Numbered from the stretch's first letter, positions 1 through 7,251 are shown. The stretch: DNA of 22,856 nt from Chloroflexota bacterium (GCA_003577005.1 QEUW01000127.1:1-22856), one strand, 5' to 3'. Program-made: numbers and translations. The notes: generated by a model from the sequence alone, not told the origin.

Positions 1-1
1 C

Positions 2-733
2 CCCCTGCAACGCCAGGTGGGGGACAAGGTGGGCGAGGCTACCACGCTCAACAACATCGGCCGGGTCTATGCCCACCTGGGGGGAAAGGAGCAGGCGCTG
101 GAATACTACGAGCAAGCCCTCCTGCTCTGCCGCCAAGTGATGGCCAAAGCTGGCGAGGCCATCACCCTTAACAATATCGGCGTGGTCTATGCCACCCTGG
201 GGGAGAGGCAGCAGGCGCTAGAATACTACGAGCAGGCACTTCCCTTGAGTCGCCAAGTAGGAGATCGAGTCAACGAAGCAAGACTCCTCAACAATATCGG
301 CAGGGTCTATGATGACCTAGGGGAGAAGCAGCAGGCGCTGGCCTACTACGAGCAGGCCCTCCCGATCCGCCGCCAGGTGGGCGATCGCTGGGGCGAACGC
401 GTCACGCGCTACAACCTGGCGATGGTCTATGTGGCGTTGGGCAACCTGGACGCGGCGGTGGCCGAACTGGAACAGGTGGTGGCTATCGACGAAGCGGTCG
501 GCCACCCCGACCTGGAGAGCGACCGCGCCAGGCCCGTCATGTCTTTTGGCCCTATCACACAACACCCGCTGCCCTCCGCGCTTCAGCGGGCGCTGTGCGG
601 CGCGGCGGCGATCAGGCGTGTGGTCTGGTCGTGGACTGTTCGAGTTGCCGGATGCGCCTCTCCGCCTCAGCCAGCCGCTGGGCGAGCGCTTTCACCGTCT
701 GCAACAGGTGGCCGATGGCCTGTTCGGGGGTGA
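2..733 (+). CDS. TPR-repeat protein, 5' partial, 3' end apparently replaced
   Basis: The reading frame is already open at the window edge, so the gene starts upstream; the first in-frame start (GTG at 17) is internal. Four tandem 40-residue tetratricopeptide repeats follow (about 120 nt each, up to about 510), each of the form LNNIGxVYxxLGEKQQALxYYEQALPLRRQVGDR. They resemble kinesin-light-chain-like TPR arrays that act as protein-interaction scaffolds, often the C-terminal half of NB-ARC/STAND or CHAT proteins. The fourth repeat is degenerate (YNLAMVYVALGNLDAAVAEL) and looks like the usual final repeat. After LESDRA at about 535 the TPR pattern stops abruptly. The last 60 or so codons are Pro/Arg/Ala-rich, have no TPR pattern and lie antisense to a small ORF at 612-785. 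I infer that the true 3' end was lost by recombination. The TPR assignment is secure; the upstream domains are unknown. Confidence 0.8.
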   Translation, partial: PLQRQVGDKVGEATTLNNIGRVYAHLGGKEQALEYYEQALLLCRQVMAKAGEAITLNNIGVVYATLGERQQALEYYEQALPLSRQVGDRVNEARLLNNIGRVYDDLGEKQQALAYYEQALPIRRQVGDRWGERVTRYNLAMVYVALGNLDAAVAELEQVVAIDEAVGHPDLESDRARPVMSFGPITQHPLPSALQRALCGAAAIRRVVWSWTVRVAGCASPPQPAAGRALSPSATGGRWPVRG

Positions 734-785
734 GCCGGTCGTTTTCCCACATGGACAAGAGGTCGGGGAGGGGATAGGTCGCCAT
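612..785 (-). CDS. small coiled-coil protein, 57 aa
   Basis: On the minus strand an ATG at 785 opens a 57-codon frame ending in TGA at 612. The product begins MATYPLPDLLSMWENDRLTP and continues with a heptad-like stretch (AIGHLLQTVKALAQRLAEAE) rich in Glu, Arg, Gln and Leu, so a short amphipathic or coiled-coil helix is predicted. A good ribosome site (AAAGGA) lies 9 nt before the ATG. The protein-like composition, the ribosome site and the failure of the overlapping plus-strand TPR frame to continue its repeats here all favour this strand as coding. I do not recognise the family; a small helical adaptor or a fragment of a larger protein are both possible. The same 14-nt leader occurs in opposite orientation before a second small frame at 979. 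Confidence 0.55.
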   Translation of the reverse strand: MATYPLPDLLSMWENDRLTPEQAIGHLLQTVKALAQRLAEAERRIRQLEQSTTRPHA

Positions 786-819
786 AGAAAACCGTCCTTT
801 CGTGTGGATGAGAGATTGG

Positions 820-883
820 AGACTAGAGATTGGAGACTGGAGACTGGTTGCGCACCAAGTCTCCAGTCTCCAATCTCCAGTCT
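820..883. repeat. inverted repeat built from GGAGACT/GGAGATT units
   Basis: Positions 820-845 and 858-883 are reverse complements at 25 of 26 positions (single mismatch at 825), with a 12-nt loop at 846-857. Each arm is itself made of short direct repeats of GGAGACT and GGAGATT, so the element could form a long hairpin or slip during replication. It lies between two divergent small ORFs. Confidence 0.85.
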
Positions 884-912
884 CTCCTGCCCGCTGCGGA
901 GGGCAGCAAAAC

Positions 913-945
913 AGCCGCCTCCAACACTCCTGTTGCCAGGCGGCT
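913..945 (-). terminator. GC-rich hairpin followed by T run on the minus strand
   Basis: AGCCGCCT (913-920) pairs with AGGCGGCT (938-945). Read on the minus strand, the stem is followed by GTTTTGCTG, which resembles a weak intrinsic terminator. A mirrored copy with the same TTTTGCTG tail lies at 1024-1057 on the plus strand, so a repeat element is an alternative explanation. Confidence 0.35.
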
Positions 946-978
946 GCGCATTTGATCCTTACGAAAAGGACGGTTACA

Positions 979-1113
979 ATGCTCTTCAGCCGTCCAGACT
1001 GGTATCCTCAGTTTGGAGGGTTAGCCGCCTGCGGATGGTCGCACATCCAAAGGCGGCGATTTTGCTGTGGCTGCCATCATAGCTGCATCTACTTCTTCTT
1101 GTCAAATCGATAA
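979..1113 (+). CDS. possible Cys-rich 44-aa ORF
   Basis: An ATG at 979 follows ACGAAAAGGACGGTTACA, which carries an AAGGA ribosome site about 8 nt upstream. The frame runs 44 codons to TAA at 1111-1113 and has five Cys residues (positions 18, 29, 30, 32, 36), including a CCGCHHSC cluster. The same leader, inverted, precedes the small ORF on the minus strand at 785, which is the main reason to list this frame. However, the frame passes through the GCCGCC hairpin at 1024-1057, its composition is unusual, and I recognise no family. It may be non-coding. Confidence 0.2.
   Translation: MLFSRPDWYPQFGGLAACGWSHIQRRRFCCGCHHSCIYFFLSNR
1024..1057 (+). terminator. GCCGCC hairpin followed by GATTTTGCT
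   Basis: GCCGCCT (1024-1030) pairs with AGGCGGC (1051-1057), and an inner GGATG/CATCC stem (1033-1037 with 1044-1048) extends it. A short T-rich stretch, GATTTTGCT, follows on the plus strand. It may be a weak terminator or part of a mirrored repeat element with the hairpin at 913-945. Confidence 0.3.
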
Positions 1114-1185
1114 AAAACGGCTACGGCACGACTCACTACGACAACGATAGACCGCGGATCGAGCGGATTGGGGCGGATTGTGTCT

Positions 1186-1599
1186 ATGATGAAAGTGGTT
1201 CTCGACACCAATGTCTTTGTAGCGGCAGGGTTCAACTCGCATAGCCATGCGGCCCAGATCATTGGGGCTGTGCGGGCGGGACGGCTGGCGCTGGTGTGGA
1301 ATGAGGAGACCCGCAGCGAGACCCAGCACATCCTCGAGAAGATCCCGCCGCTCGCCTGGTCTGACTTTGCTCCGCTCTTTCGGGAGGTTGACCGCTATGA
1401 TGGGGTGACGGAGCCCGAACGCTTCCTGGAGGTGAGCGACCCGGATGACCGCAAGTTTGCGGCATTGGCGCTGGCGGTGGGGGCGACGCTGGTGACGCAA
1501 GACGAGCATCTGCTGTCGGTGCGGGATTCGCTTGGGGTTACGGTCCAGACGGCGCGGGGGTTTTGGGAGAGGATGGCAGCAGCGAATTTAGGAGCGTAG
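1186..1599 (+). CDS. PIN-domain ribonuclease (solitary VapC-like toxin candidate)
   Basis: The protein of about 137 residues begins MMKVVLDTNVFVAAG, the standard first strand of a PIN domain with its first catalytic Asp. It also has the central acidic residues (WNEETRSE) and the C-terminal SDPDDRKFAALALA and LVTQDEHLL motifs, giving the usual set of Mg2+-binding acids of PIN ribonucleases. It resembles the 'putative toxin-antitoxin system toxin component, PIN family' group, in which the enzyme cleaves RNA. The frame is open back to a TTG at 1168, but that lies inside a GCGGAT direct repeat, so the ATG at 1186 or 1189 is preferred. No antitoxin-sized gene sits directly upstream in the same direction, so it is either solitary or paired with a distant partner. 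Start choice moderate, family assignment good. Confidence 0.85.
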   Translation: MMKVVLDTNVFVAAGFNSHSHAAQIIGAVRAGRLALVWNEETRSETQHILEKIPPLAWSDFAPLFREVDRYDGVTEPERFLEVSDPDDRKFAALALAVGATLVTQDEHLLSVRDSLGVTVQTARGFWERMAAANLGA

Positions 1600-1627
1600 G
1601 TGGGCGCAGTGCCACAAAAAGCGAGCA

Positions 1628-1701
1628 GTGGAGTGCGTCGCACTGGCCGAAAGACGTATCGTCGTGCAGGAGATCTGCCCGGCCAGTGCGACGCACTCCA
1701 C
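1628..1701. repeat. 22-bp perfect inverted repeat with AGTGCG/CGCACT arms
   Basis: Positions 1628-1649 and 1680-1701 are perfect reverse complements, with a 30-nt loop. Each arm contains AGTGCGTCGCACT, which is itself palindromic, so cruciform and double-hairpin forms are possible. It lies between the PIN stop (1599) and the Uma2 start (1819), and there is no T run after it. Confidence 0.9.
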
Positions 1702-1729
1702 GGTATTCTGTGATACCACCTTGGTGGGG

Positions 1730-1762
1730 ACAGTAGGGCAAGATAGCATCTTGCCCTACTGT
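1730..1762. repeat. 15-bp perfect inverted repeat, 3-nt loop
   Basis: ACAGTAGGGCAAGAT (1730-1744) pairs with ATCTTGCCCTACTGT (1748-1762) around AGC. The stem can be extended by GGGAC/GTCCC (1727-1731 with 1765-1769) after a bulge. It sits 29 nt downstream of the repeat ending at 1701 and has no sequence similarity to it. Confidence 0.9.
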
Positions 1763-1818
1763 ATGTCCCGTGCTATGATAGGAGAATGAGGGGCGCACAG
1801 AGACAAGAAGGGCCGCCG

Positions 1819-2427
1819 ATGGCTGCATTGCCAAAGACCTATCTCACACCGGAAGAATACCTTGCGTGGGAGCGCAAACAGGAGACAAAACACGAGTATT
1901 GGGCCGGCGAGGTCTATGCCATGGCCGGCGCCAGTGAGCGGCATAATCTGATCTCAGCCAATGTGGTTGCCGGCCTGCATACACAACTCCGCGGCCGCGG
2001 CTGTCGCGTCTATCCAAGTGATCTGCGCATCCGTGTTCCCGCTACCGGGCTCTACACCTATGCGGATGTGACGGTTGTCTGTGGCAGGCCGCAATTTGAT
2101 GACAGCGAGCAAGATACCCTGCTCAACCCCACGCTCATCGTCGAAGTGCTCTCCAAATCTACCGAGAGTTATGACCGCGGCACCAAGTTCCAAAATTACC
2201 GGTCGTTGGAGTCGTTGACCGACTATCTGCTCATCGCCCAGGATCGGCCACAGATCGAGCATTACGCTCGCCAGGCGAACGAGCAGTGGCTCCTTTCCGA
2301 AGTGAGGGGTCTGGAAAGGGTCCTCGAATTGCCGACGCTTGGCTGTGCCCTCTCCCTCGCCGATGTGTACGACCTGGTAGAGTTCCCGCCTACCGACCTG
2401 CGCGATCGTAACCAGACCACGCGCTAG
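1819..2427 (+). CDS. Uma2 family endonuclease (DUF820)
   Basis: The product of 202 residues starts MAALPKTYLTPEEYLAWER and shows the Uma2/DUF820 signature: EYWAGEVYAMAGASERHNLI near the N-terminus, SDLRIRVPATGLYTYADVTV in the middle, and PTLIVEVLSKSTESYDRGTK followed by FQNYRSL. The Asp of ADVTV and the Glu of VEVLS fit the PD-(D/E)xK restriction-like fold predicted for this family. These proteins are very abundant in Cyanobacteria and Chloroflexota, and their biological role is not settled. An upstream start at 1786 is in frame, but the ATG at 1819 is preceded by AGAAGGG at a good distance and begins the conserved part. The usual Pro of EVLSPST is Lys here. Confidence 0.9.
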   Translation: MAALPKTYLTPEEYLAWERKQETKHEYWAGEVYAMAGASERHNLISANVVAGLHTQLRGRGCRVYPSDLRIRVPATGLYTYADVTVVCGRPQFDDSEQDTLLNPTLIVEVLSKSTESYDRGTKFQNYRSLESLTDYLLIAQDRPQIEHYARQANEQWLLSEVRGLERVLELPTLGCALSLADVYDLVEFPPTDLRDRNQTTR

Positions 2428-2449
2428 CGCCTGGTCGCCTTACCATCTT

Positions 2450-4441
2450 ATGTCCCTCTATCAGATTCAACCACCTGAAGCGCCGCAACAACGCTCACCC
2501 TGGCTGATCACCCTTGTGCTCGTGCTGATCGTCGTTCTGCTAGGGGTAGCGCTTTGGTTTGGTACGCGCGGGAGCCTGGGGCTGCGTTTGCTGATAACAC
2601 CTACGCCCTCGCCAACGCAGGGCACGCCACCCACAGCCACGCCCGACTTTCGCGCCACGATCATTGCCGAAGACCAGGCTACGCAGATCGCATACCTTGC
2701 CGTCGTCACGCGCCAGACGCCGGCAGTGCAGTTTGTTCCTGTGGCGATGGGGGGCGCCGACGCCACCGCTACGGCTGTCAGCCTCAACTTGCCGGTGGTG
2801 GGCGGCGGCTGGGATTCGCCGCTGGAAACACCTACACCTGCCTCTGATTCTTCATTGATCAATCTGCCCGATGTCCAGGTTCCGCCACCCGAACTTGGTG
2901 TGAATCCCGAATCGCCGCTGGAGACGCCTACTCCCGAAGGGCCACCGGTACCTGGTGTCATCGAGACCGAAACGCCCACGGCTACTGAGACCCCCTTTGT
3001 GACCGAGACACCCACGCCTACCATGACGCCGGCGCCCACTGTTTTTCTCGTGGAAAGCCTGCGCGCCCGGATCGACCCGACCCTCACTGCCACCACCGTC
3101 TGGCTGCGGCAGGCGCCCATGAATACCCACACGCCGGACGCTACGTTGGTAGCCGGCGCCGACATCTGGCTGATAGGCCGCGATACGACCGGCGAGTGGG
3201 TTTATATCAGCGGTGCAAACAGTCCGCCGCGCTGGATCCGCCAGGCGTATGCACCGCCGCGGGATAACACGCTGCCGCCCAATGCACCGGCAGGCGCCAC
3301 ACCCAACGACGTGCGCTGGCTGCCCACCCAGTCGTGGCCAGGCGATCCACCCCAGCAGGCAACACCGATTCCGCCGGAGGATTTTCCGCTCTTCCGGCGT
3401 GACCGGGCCAATACCGGGCGCGTGCCCAACGAGTTTACAGGCCACCTCAATCAACCGTGGCGGGCTGAAATCACCGGAGAAATCACCACGCCGGTGCTTG
3501 TTCACGGTGCGTATGTCCTTGTCGCTGGTTCGGATCAGCATATCTATGGCATGAACCGAACAGGTGGTAACCAGGAATGGAAATATAATATCGGTGCTGT
3601 GATCAACCGGCCGCCGGTTATCCAGGACAATGTCTACTACTTTGTTGACAATCTAGGCCGGGCGACCGCCATCGCACTGGGGAGCCAGGCGCCGCTCTGG
3701 CAGACCCGGCTTTCGGTGCCCAATGTCAGCGACACCGCCACCGCAGACACCGGGTTTGTCGTGGCTGGCAATGTGCTTTTTGTCGGGGTCCAGCATAATG
3801 AAAGACACTACATCATCCAAATGGATCGAGTCGCGGGTGGTGTGTTACGGTCGTTCGATATCGGCAATGTGGCGTCGCAACCGTTGGTCGTGGGCCATCA
3901 ACTGCTCTACGTTGCCGGAAACGGGCTTTGGGCGCTCGACATAGGCAACTTCGAACTGGTCTGGTCCCGGCCAGATCTCACCCTCATTCGGACGCCGCCA
4001 CTCTACGCTGCCAACGGTGTGAGCGCGGTGGCCGAGCTCTACGTCGCCTCGACCAACGGCGTTATCCGCGCCCTCGACGCCAATACCGGTGTCGATGTTC
4101 GCAGCTATGACAGTGAAGGCGATGCGACCACCGGGCTGGCGCTCGGCGATAGCGCCATCTATGCGACGGGCAACAGCTTTATCAAAGCGCTGGACCGGAA
4201 CTCCAACACCCGGCTGTGGCGGGTCAACACCAGCGGAGAGGCCCGTGGCGGCGCCATCGTTACGCCCAATACCCTGGTTGTCGTCACCGCTAGCGGCGTA
4301 ATTCACTTTGTCAACCCTTACAACGGGGTCATTGACCCAAGCACCAGCATCAACGCACCAGTTTCCAATGCACCGGCCGTGAGCGGCACATACCTCTATG
4401 TACCGGGCGACGATAGGCGAGTCTATGGGTTCATCCAGTGA
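2450..4441 (+). CDS. membrane-anchored PQQ-like beta-propeller protein
   Basis: 663 residues. A short cytoplasmic N-terminus is followed by one strongly hydrophobic segment (about 18-40, [20 protein letters not shown]). A long Thr/Pro-rich linker (about 45-195, many TPTP and ETPT units) leads to an SH3-like segment (about 200-270, [20 protein letters not shown]). From about residue 310 ([13 protein letters not shown]) to the end there are repeated beta-propeller blades of the PQQ-binding-like type, such as [20 protein letters not shown] and [18 protein letters not shown]. The layout predicts an anchored protein with the propeller outside the cell. Such folds often act in protein assembly or ligand binding, and cofactor binding cannot be judged here. 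No strong ribosome site is seen before the ATG, which lies 22 nt after the Uma2 stop. Its end overlaps the next gene, so the two are probably co-expressed. Confidence 0.88.
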   Translation: MSLYQIQPPEAPQQRSPWLITLVLVLIVVLLGVALWFGTRGSLGLRLLITPTPSPTQGTPPTATPDFRATIIAEDQATQIAYLAVVTRQTPAVQFVPVAMGGADATATAVSLNLPVVGGGWDSPLETPTPASDSSLINLPDVQVPPPELGVNPESPLETPTPEGPPVPGVIETETPTATETPFVTETPTPTMTPAPTVFLVESLRARIDPTLTATTVWLRQAPMNTHTPDATLVAGADIWLIGRDTTGEWVYISGANSPPRWIRQAYAPPRDNTLPPNAPAGATPNDVRWLPTQSWPGDPPQQATPIPPEDFPLFRRDRANTGRVPNEFTGHLNQPWRAEITGEITTPVLVHGAYVLVAGSDQHIYGMNRTGGNQEWKYNIGAVINRPPVIQDNVYYFVDNLGRATAIALGSQAPLWQTRLSVPNVSDTATADTGFVVAGNVLFVGVQHNERHYIIQMDRVAGGVLRSFDIGNVASQPLVVGHQLLYVAGNGLWALDIGNFELVWSRPDLTLIRTPPLYAANGVSAVAELYVASTNGVIRALDANTGVDVRSYDSEGDATTGLALGDSAIYATGNSFIKALDRNSNTRLWRVNTSGEARGGAIVTPNTLVVVTASGVIHFVNPYNGVIDPSTSINAPVSNAPAVSGTYLYVPGDDRRVYGFIQ

Positions 4442-5906
4442 AGCAGCGCCGGAGAAGAGCCGCCGCGTATCTGATCCACCCGCCCTGGGTTGGGATGGCT
4501 ATTTGCTGGCGCTGCTGGTCTGCGCCGTGCTGATGATCGGCGGCCTGGCTGAGGAAGCGGCGCTGCCCACCCGTGTCCAGGATGTGTTGCGCCATCCAAT
4601 CTTGGGCAATCTGGTGCCGGCGCAGGGTGTAGCGGCCATGGGGTCGCCTAGCCCCCGCCCCGGTGACCCCGTCGGGCTGGTGCTCAACGCCCTTAGCTTG
4701 GGGCTGTTGGGGGGCTATCTGCTCCTCGATCTGGCGCCGTTCGCTGTAGCCCGCCGGCTAAAATGGGTTTTGCTGGCCGGGGTTATCCTCACTGCGCTCC
4801 TGTTGCCGGCGGGCAAGCTGATCCTCTTGCGCCAGGGTAGCGGTCCCGCCAGCTACACGCACGATGGCGGTGTGATCCAGACCGAGATAACGATTCGCTA
4901 TCTGCTACAGGGCAAGAACCCGTACGTCGAAACTTATGTTGATACCCCAATGGCTGAATGGGGGTTTAGCCGCTACCGGACGGCGCTCTACCATTATCCC
5001 TATCTGCCATGGACCTTTCTTTTTAGCGCGCCCTTTTATGTGGCTGGCCAGACAGCGGGTTTTTACGATCAGCGGCTTGTCTATCTGTTGCTGATGGTGG
5101 TGGTATTGGCGCTGGCTCCGCAACTGGTGAAGGGAGAACGGGTGCGGCTGGCGCTCGTCGCTGCGCTGGCGTTCAACCCGATGATGGCGCTCGACCTGAT
5201 GTTCGGCCAGAACGACTCATTTGTCCTCTGCTGGGTGCTCCTTAGCCTGGTGGCCTGGCGACGGGCGCAACTTGCCCGCGCAGACTGGAAGGCGCCTGCC
5301 GCGCGTCGCTGGCTGACCCTGTCGGCGCTGCTTTTTGGCCTGGCTTGCGCCAGCAAGCCTACTGCCTGGTTCTTTGCCCCATTTTATGGACTGTTGCTGG
5401 TCCAAGAGCACGATCTCGGGAAGGGGTGGTCCGACCTCTTGCGCGCCATTCCTGCCATCTTCCGGCGCGCTTGGCCTGCGCTGGCCATCTTTGGCGCAAT
5501 TCTTTTACCCTATCTAGCCTGGGATGCAGAGGCCCTCTACGACGATGTTTGGCGTTGGAGCACCGGGCAGGGAGAGACCGGCTATCAGATCTGGGGTTGG
5601 GGGGCGAGCAATTTTGTTCTGGCGCTGGGGTTGGTTCCCGACCGCTTTGCCCAGTGGCCGTTTTGGGCGCTGGAAGTAGTCTGTACGCTGCCCGTGCTGC
5701 TCTGGTTTCTTCTTCGCCAGCAGCGCGCCAACACGCTGGCCAATGCCTGTTGGCACTATGCCCTGTTATTGCTTGTCTTTTTCTATACCAGTCGTTTTCT
5801 AAACGAGAACTACCTGGGCTATCTTCTGGCTTTTCTTGCGCTGGGGGCGCTCAGCCAGGCGAGCGAGACAGCAAGAGAGCGACCACCTTCACCTACCAGC
5901 CCTTGA
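4425..5906 (+). CDS. polytopic membrane glycosyltransferase-like protein (GT-C, GT87/DUF2029-like)
   Basis: About 493 residues with many hydrophobic segments. After the first membrane regions comes an extracytoplasmic loop ([20 protein letters not shown], then GKNPYVETY) that matches the Asp-containing first loop of GT-C mannosyl- and arabinosyltransferase-like proteins of the DUF2029/GT87 type, followed by repeated membrane segments with [15 protein letters not shown], a loop also typical of that group. Such enzymes use polyprenyl-phosphate sugars to glycosylate lipids, glycans or proteins outside the membrane. The frame is open from an ATG at 4398, but the ATG at 4425 has an AGGCGAG site just upstream and overlaps the previous gene by only 17 nt. 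Tight coupling to the secreted propeller protein, which has a Thr/Pro-rich linker, suggests a linked surface function; the substrate is unknown. Confidence 0.75.
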   Translation: MGSSSEAAPEKSRRVSDPPALGWDGYLLALLVCAVLMIGGLAEEAALPTRVQDVLRHPILGNLVPAQGVAAMGSPSPRPGDPVGLVLNALSLGLLGGYLLLDLAPFAVARRLKWVLLAGVILTALLLPAGKLILLRQGSGPASYTHDGGVIQTEITIRYLLQGKNPYVETYVDTPMAEWGFSRYRTALYHYPYLPWTFLFSAPFYVAGQTAGFYDQRLVYLLLMVVVLALAPQLVKGERVRLALVAALAFNPMMALDLMFGQNDSFVLCWVLLSLVAWRRAQLARADWKAPAARRWLTLSALLFGLACASKPTAWFFAPFYGLLLVQEHDLGKGWSDLLRAIPAIFRRAWPALAIFGAILLPYLAWDAEALYDDVWRWSTGQGETGYQIWGWGASNFVLALGLVPDRFAQWPFWALEVVCTLPVLLWFLLRQQRANTLANACWHYALLLLVFFYTSRFLNENYLGYLLAFLALGALSQASETARERPPSPTSP

Positions 5907-5951
5907 GACAGCAACCTGAAGAATCGTGCAATCCCTATTTTGTATGCCGCA

Positions 5952-6818
5952 CTAGGATGTGGCTTCCTCCTCCACACTCTCGGTCTGCGGTTGGGTGAGG
6001 AACTGAAAGGCCTGGGTGAAGGCAACGATATTCTTTTCGACCGCAGCCGGGCTGTCTTTGCTGGCAATCTGAACCAGTGCGGCCAGTGCGGCCATGAGCG
6101 CGACAATGCTTGGCAACGGGCCTGCCGCGCTTGTGGGGGCAAAGATGACACGGTCAGACATACGGTTGACAGGGCTGGCCAACGAACCGACCACACCCAG
6201 TGTGGCGGCGCCCTTGAGGCGGGCATACTCAAGCGCACGGGCAACTGAGCTGCCGTACTCGGTCGCACTGATGCCGATAACCAACTCGTTACCGGTCAGA
6301 TTCATAAGCGTAGCTGCTTTCTTGACCGGGTCGTCGCTCACTGCTTCTGCTGTAATGCCGCGATGTCGGAATTGCTGTGCTACCAGGTCGGCGACCGTTT
6401 CGGCATATCCCTCGCCGATGAGGATGATCCGGCCGGCCCGGCCAAGCATCGCTGCCACGGTTTCGATATGCTCAGGTGGGTTGTGGGTCAACATCTGGCT
6501 CAGATTGTGTTGCTCGTGCTCGGCGCGCTCCTTAAAGACGCCGGCCGGGTCCAGAGGGGAGAGTTCCTGTGGTTGGTACGCGGCGTAGATCTCGGCCTTG
6601 ACCTGTTCGCGGATATCGTGCAACAATTCTGGGTAGCCGTTATAGCCCAGCCGCTGCGAAAACCGCACAACTGTGGTCGTATCAACGCCGACTGTTTGGG
6701 CCAGTTGCGCGGCGGTCAGAAACGAGACTTCGTAATAGTTGCTCATGATATAATCTGCAACCTTACGATAGCTGCGGCTTAGATGTTCGTAGTAATCACG
6801 GATTTTCTGTCTGTACAT
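5952..6818 (-). CDS. MurR/RpiR family transcriptional regulator (HTH_6 + SIS)
   Basis: 288 residues from the ATG at 6818, which is preceded by a G-rich stretch (GGTGGGGG). The N-terminal part (residues 1-77) has the RpiR helix-turn-helix layout: KIRDYYEHLSRSYRKVADYI, then TAAQLAQTVGVDTTTVVRFS and QRLGYNGYPELLHDIRE. The C-terminal half (about 110-250) is a SIS sugar-isomerase fold (RIILIGEGYAETVADLVAQQ, LVIGISATEYGSSVARALEY, ATLGVVGS), which in this family binds phosphosugars. These proteins usually repress or activate sugar-catabolic genes near them. Here it faces the deacetylase operon across a 430-nt spacer that holds a palindrome and overlapping promoters, so it may control that operon and itself. 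An in-frame GTG at 6857 is an alternative start. No sugar kinase or transporter is adjacent. Confidence 0.9.
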   Translation of the reverse strand: MYRQKIRDYYEHLSRSYRKVADYIMSNYYEVSFLTAAQLAQTVGVDTTTVVRFSQRLGYNGYPELLHDIREQVKAEIYAAYQPQELSPLDPAGVFKERAEHEQHNLSQMLTHNPPEHIETVAAMLGRAGRIILIGEGYAETVADLVAQQFRHRGITAEAVSDDPVKKAATLMNLTGNELVIGISATEYGSSVARALEYARLKGAATLGVVGSLASPVNRMSDRVIFAPTSAAGPLPSIVALMAALAALVQIASKDSPAAVEKNIVAFTQAFQFLTQPQTESVEEEATS

Positions 6819-7104
6819 GAAACCCCCACCAACAGAGCATGACCCAAATGACAGCACGACTTAGCGCGTTAGAGACGCGCAAACTAAAGCACCAGAACGC
6901 CTCCCAGGTAAAATGGTGGATGCGAAAGCCCCAGAAAAAAGCTCTGGCGCCTGGTGTGTCCAGGGCTTGGGGGACAAGACTGGCCAGCTTTGCCGTCATG
7001 AAGCTTAGACGATACTCTGTCCCCAAGAGACAGGTGTCGCCCAGCATTTACCGCCACTACGATACAAGGGTTCAACGCATTTCACAGTAAGCAGCGTTGA
7101 AATG

Positions 7105-7133
7105 TTATCATTTTGGCGTCCGGTCAGTATACT
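7105..7133 (+). promoter_or_regulatory. plus-strand promoter for the deacetylase operon
   Basis: TTATCA (7105-7110, 4/6 match to the -35) is followed after 17 nt by TATACT (7128-7133). Because AGTATACT is self-complementary, the same base pairs serve as the -10 of the minus-strand promoter. Start of transcription would be near 7140. The weaker -35 makes this less certain than the minus-strand promoter. Confidence 0.45.
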
Positions 7134-7135
7134 GA
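7124..7135. promoter_or_regulatory. 12-bp palindrome, candidate operator
   Basis: TCAGTATACTGA is a perfect 12-bp palindrome covering the -10 boxes of both divergent promoters. A repressor bound here would block both directions; the adjacent RpiR protein is the obvious candidate, but this is inference only. Confidence 0.4.
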
Positions 7136-7154
7136 ACACAACCGGGTTTGTCAA
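7126..7154 (-). promoter_or_regulatory. consensus sigma-70 promoter for the RpiR gene
   Basis: On the minus strand TTGACA (7154-7149) is followed after exactly 17 nt by TATACT (7131-7126), a perfect -35 and a 5/6 -10 box. Transcription would start near 7119 and read towards the RpiR gene, leaving a leader of about 300 nt. The -10 lies inside the palindrome TCAGTATACTGA. Confidence 0.65.
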
Positions 7155-7251
7155 CCATTGCGGATAGAAGTGTATCTTGTTGAATAAAAGTGTGACAGTT
7201 GAAAACGAGCAGTTGCACCTGCAGCACAAGCGATGGAGGAGCGGAGACGTT

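Larger units (their letters stand above)
786..1185. other. gene-poor region with nested inverted repeats
   Basis: About 400 nt without a convincing long gene. From left to right it holds the leader of the minus-strand small ORF, a 26-bp hairpin (820-883), a GCCGCC/GGCGGC hairpin (913-945), a second copy of the leader in opposite orientation (961-975) followed by a 44-codon frame, a second GCCGCC/GGCGGC hairpin (1024-1057), and a GCGGAT direct repeat just before the PIN gene. Nothing resembling a tRNA or a riboswitch class that I know was seen. Confidence 0.7.
6819..7251. other. divergent intergenic region with long structured leader
   Basis: This 430-nt spacer separates the RpiR regulator (minus) from the deacetylase gene (plus). 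Its right part holds the shared promoter region (7105-7154). The left 300 nt would be the 5' leader of the RpiR transcript and contains several small stems: CTGTC/GACAG (7017-7033), CCTGG/CCAGG (6950-6964) and CCAGA/TCTGG around 6930-6947. I recognise no known riboswitch. Open frames here, for example 6839-7090, look non-coding. Confidence 0.6.

Noticed and set aside
786..1113. possible CRISPR array or tRNA in the repeat-rich spacer
   Set aside because: The repeats are inverted and of unequal length without unique spacers, and no cloverleaf could be drawn.
1628..1762. insertion sequence remnant
   Set aside because: No transposase-like frame or target duplication is visible; only the palindromes themselves can be supported.
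2467..3541. two long minus-strand frames under the propeller gene
   Set aside because: The Val/Gly/Ser repeats mirror the Thr/Pro-rich linker codons on the plus strand; there are no motifs or ribosome sites.
6839..7090. 83-codon plus-strand frame in the divergent spacer
   Set aside because: No ribosome site or family pattern; it lies in the predicted leader of the RpiR message.
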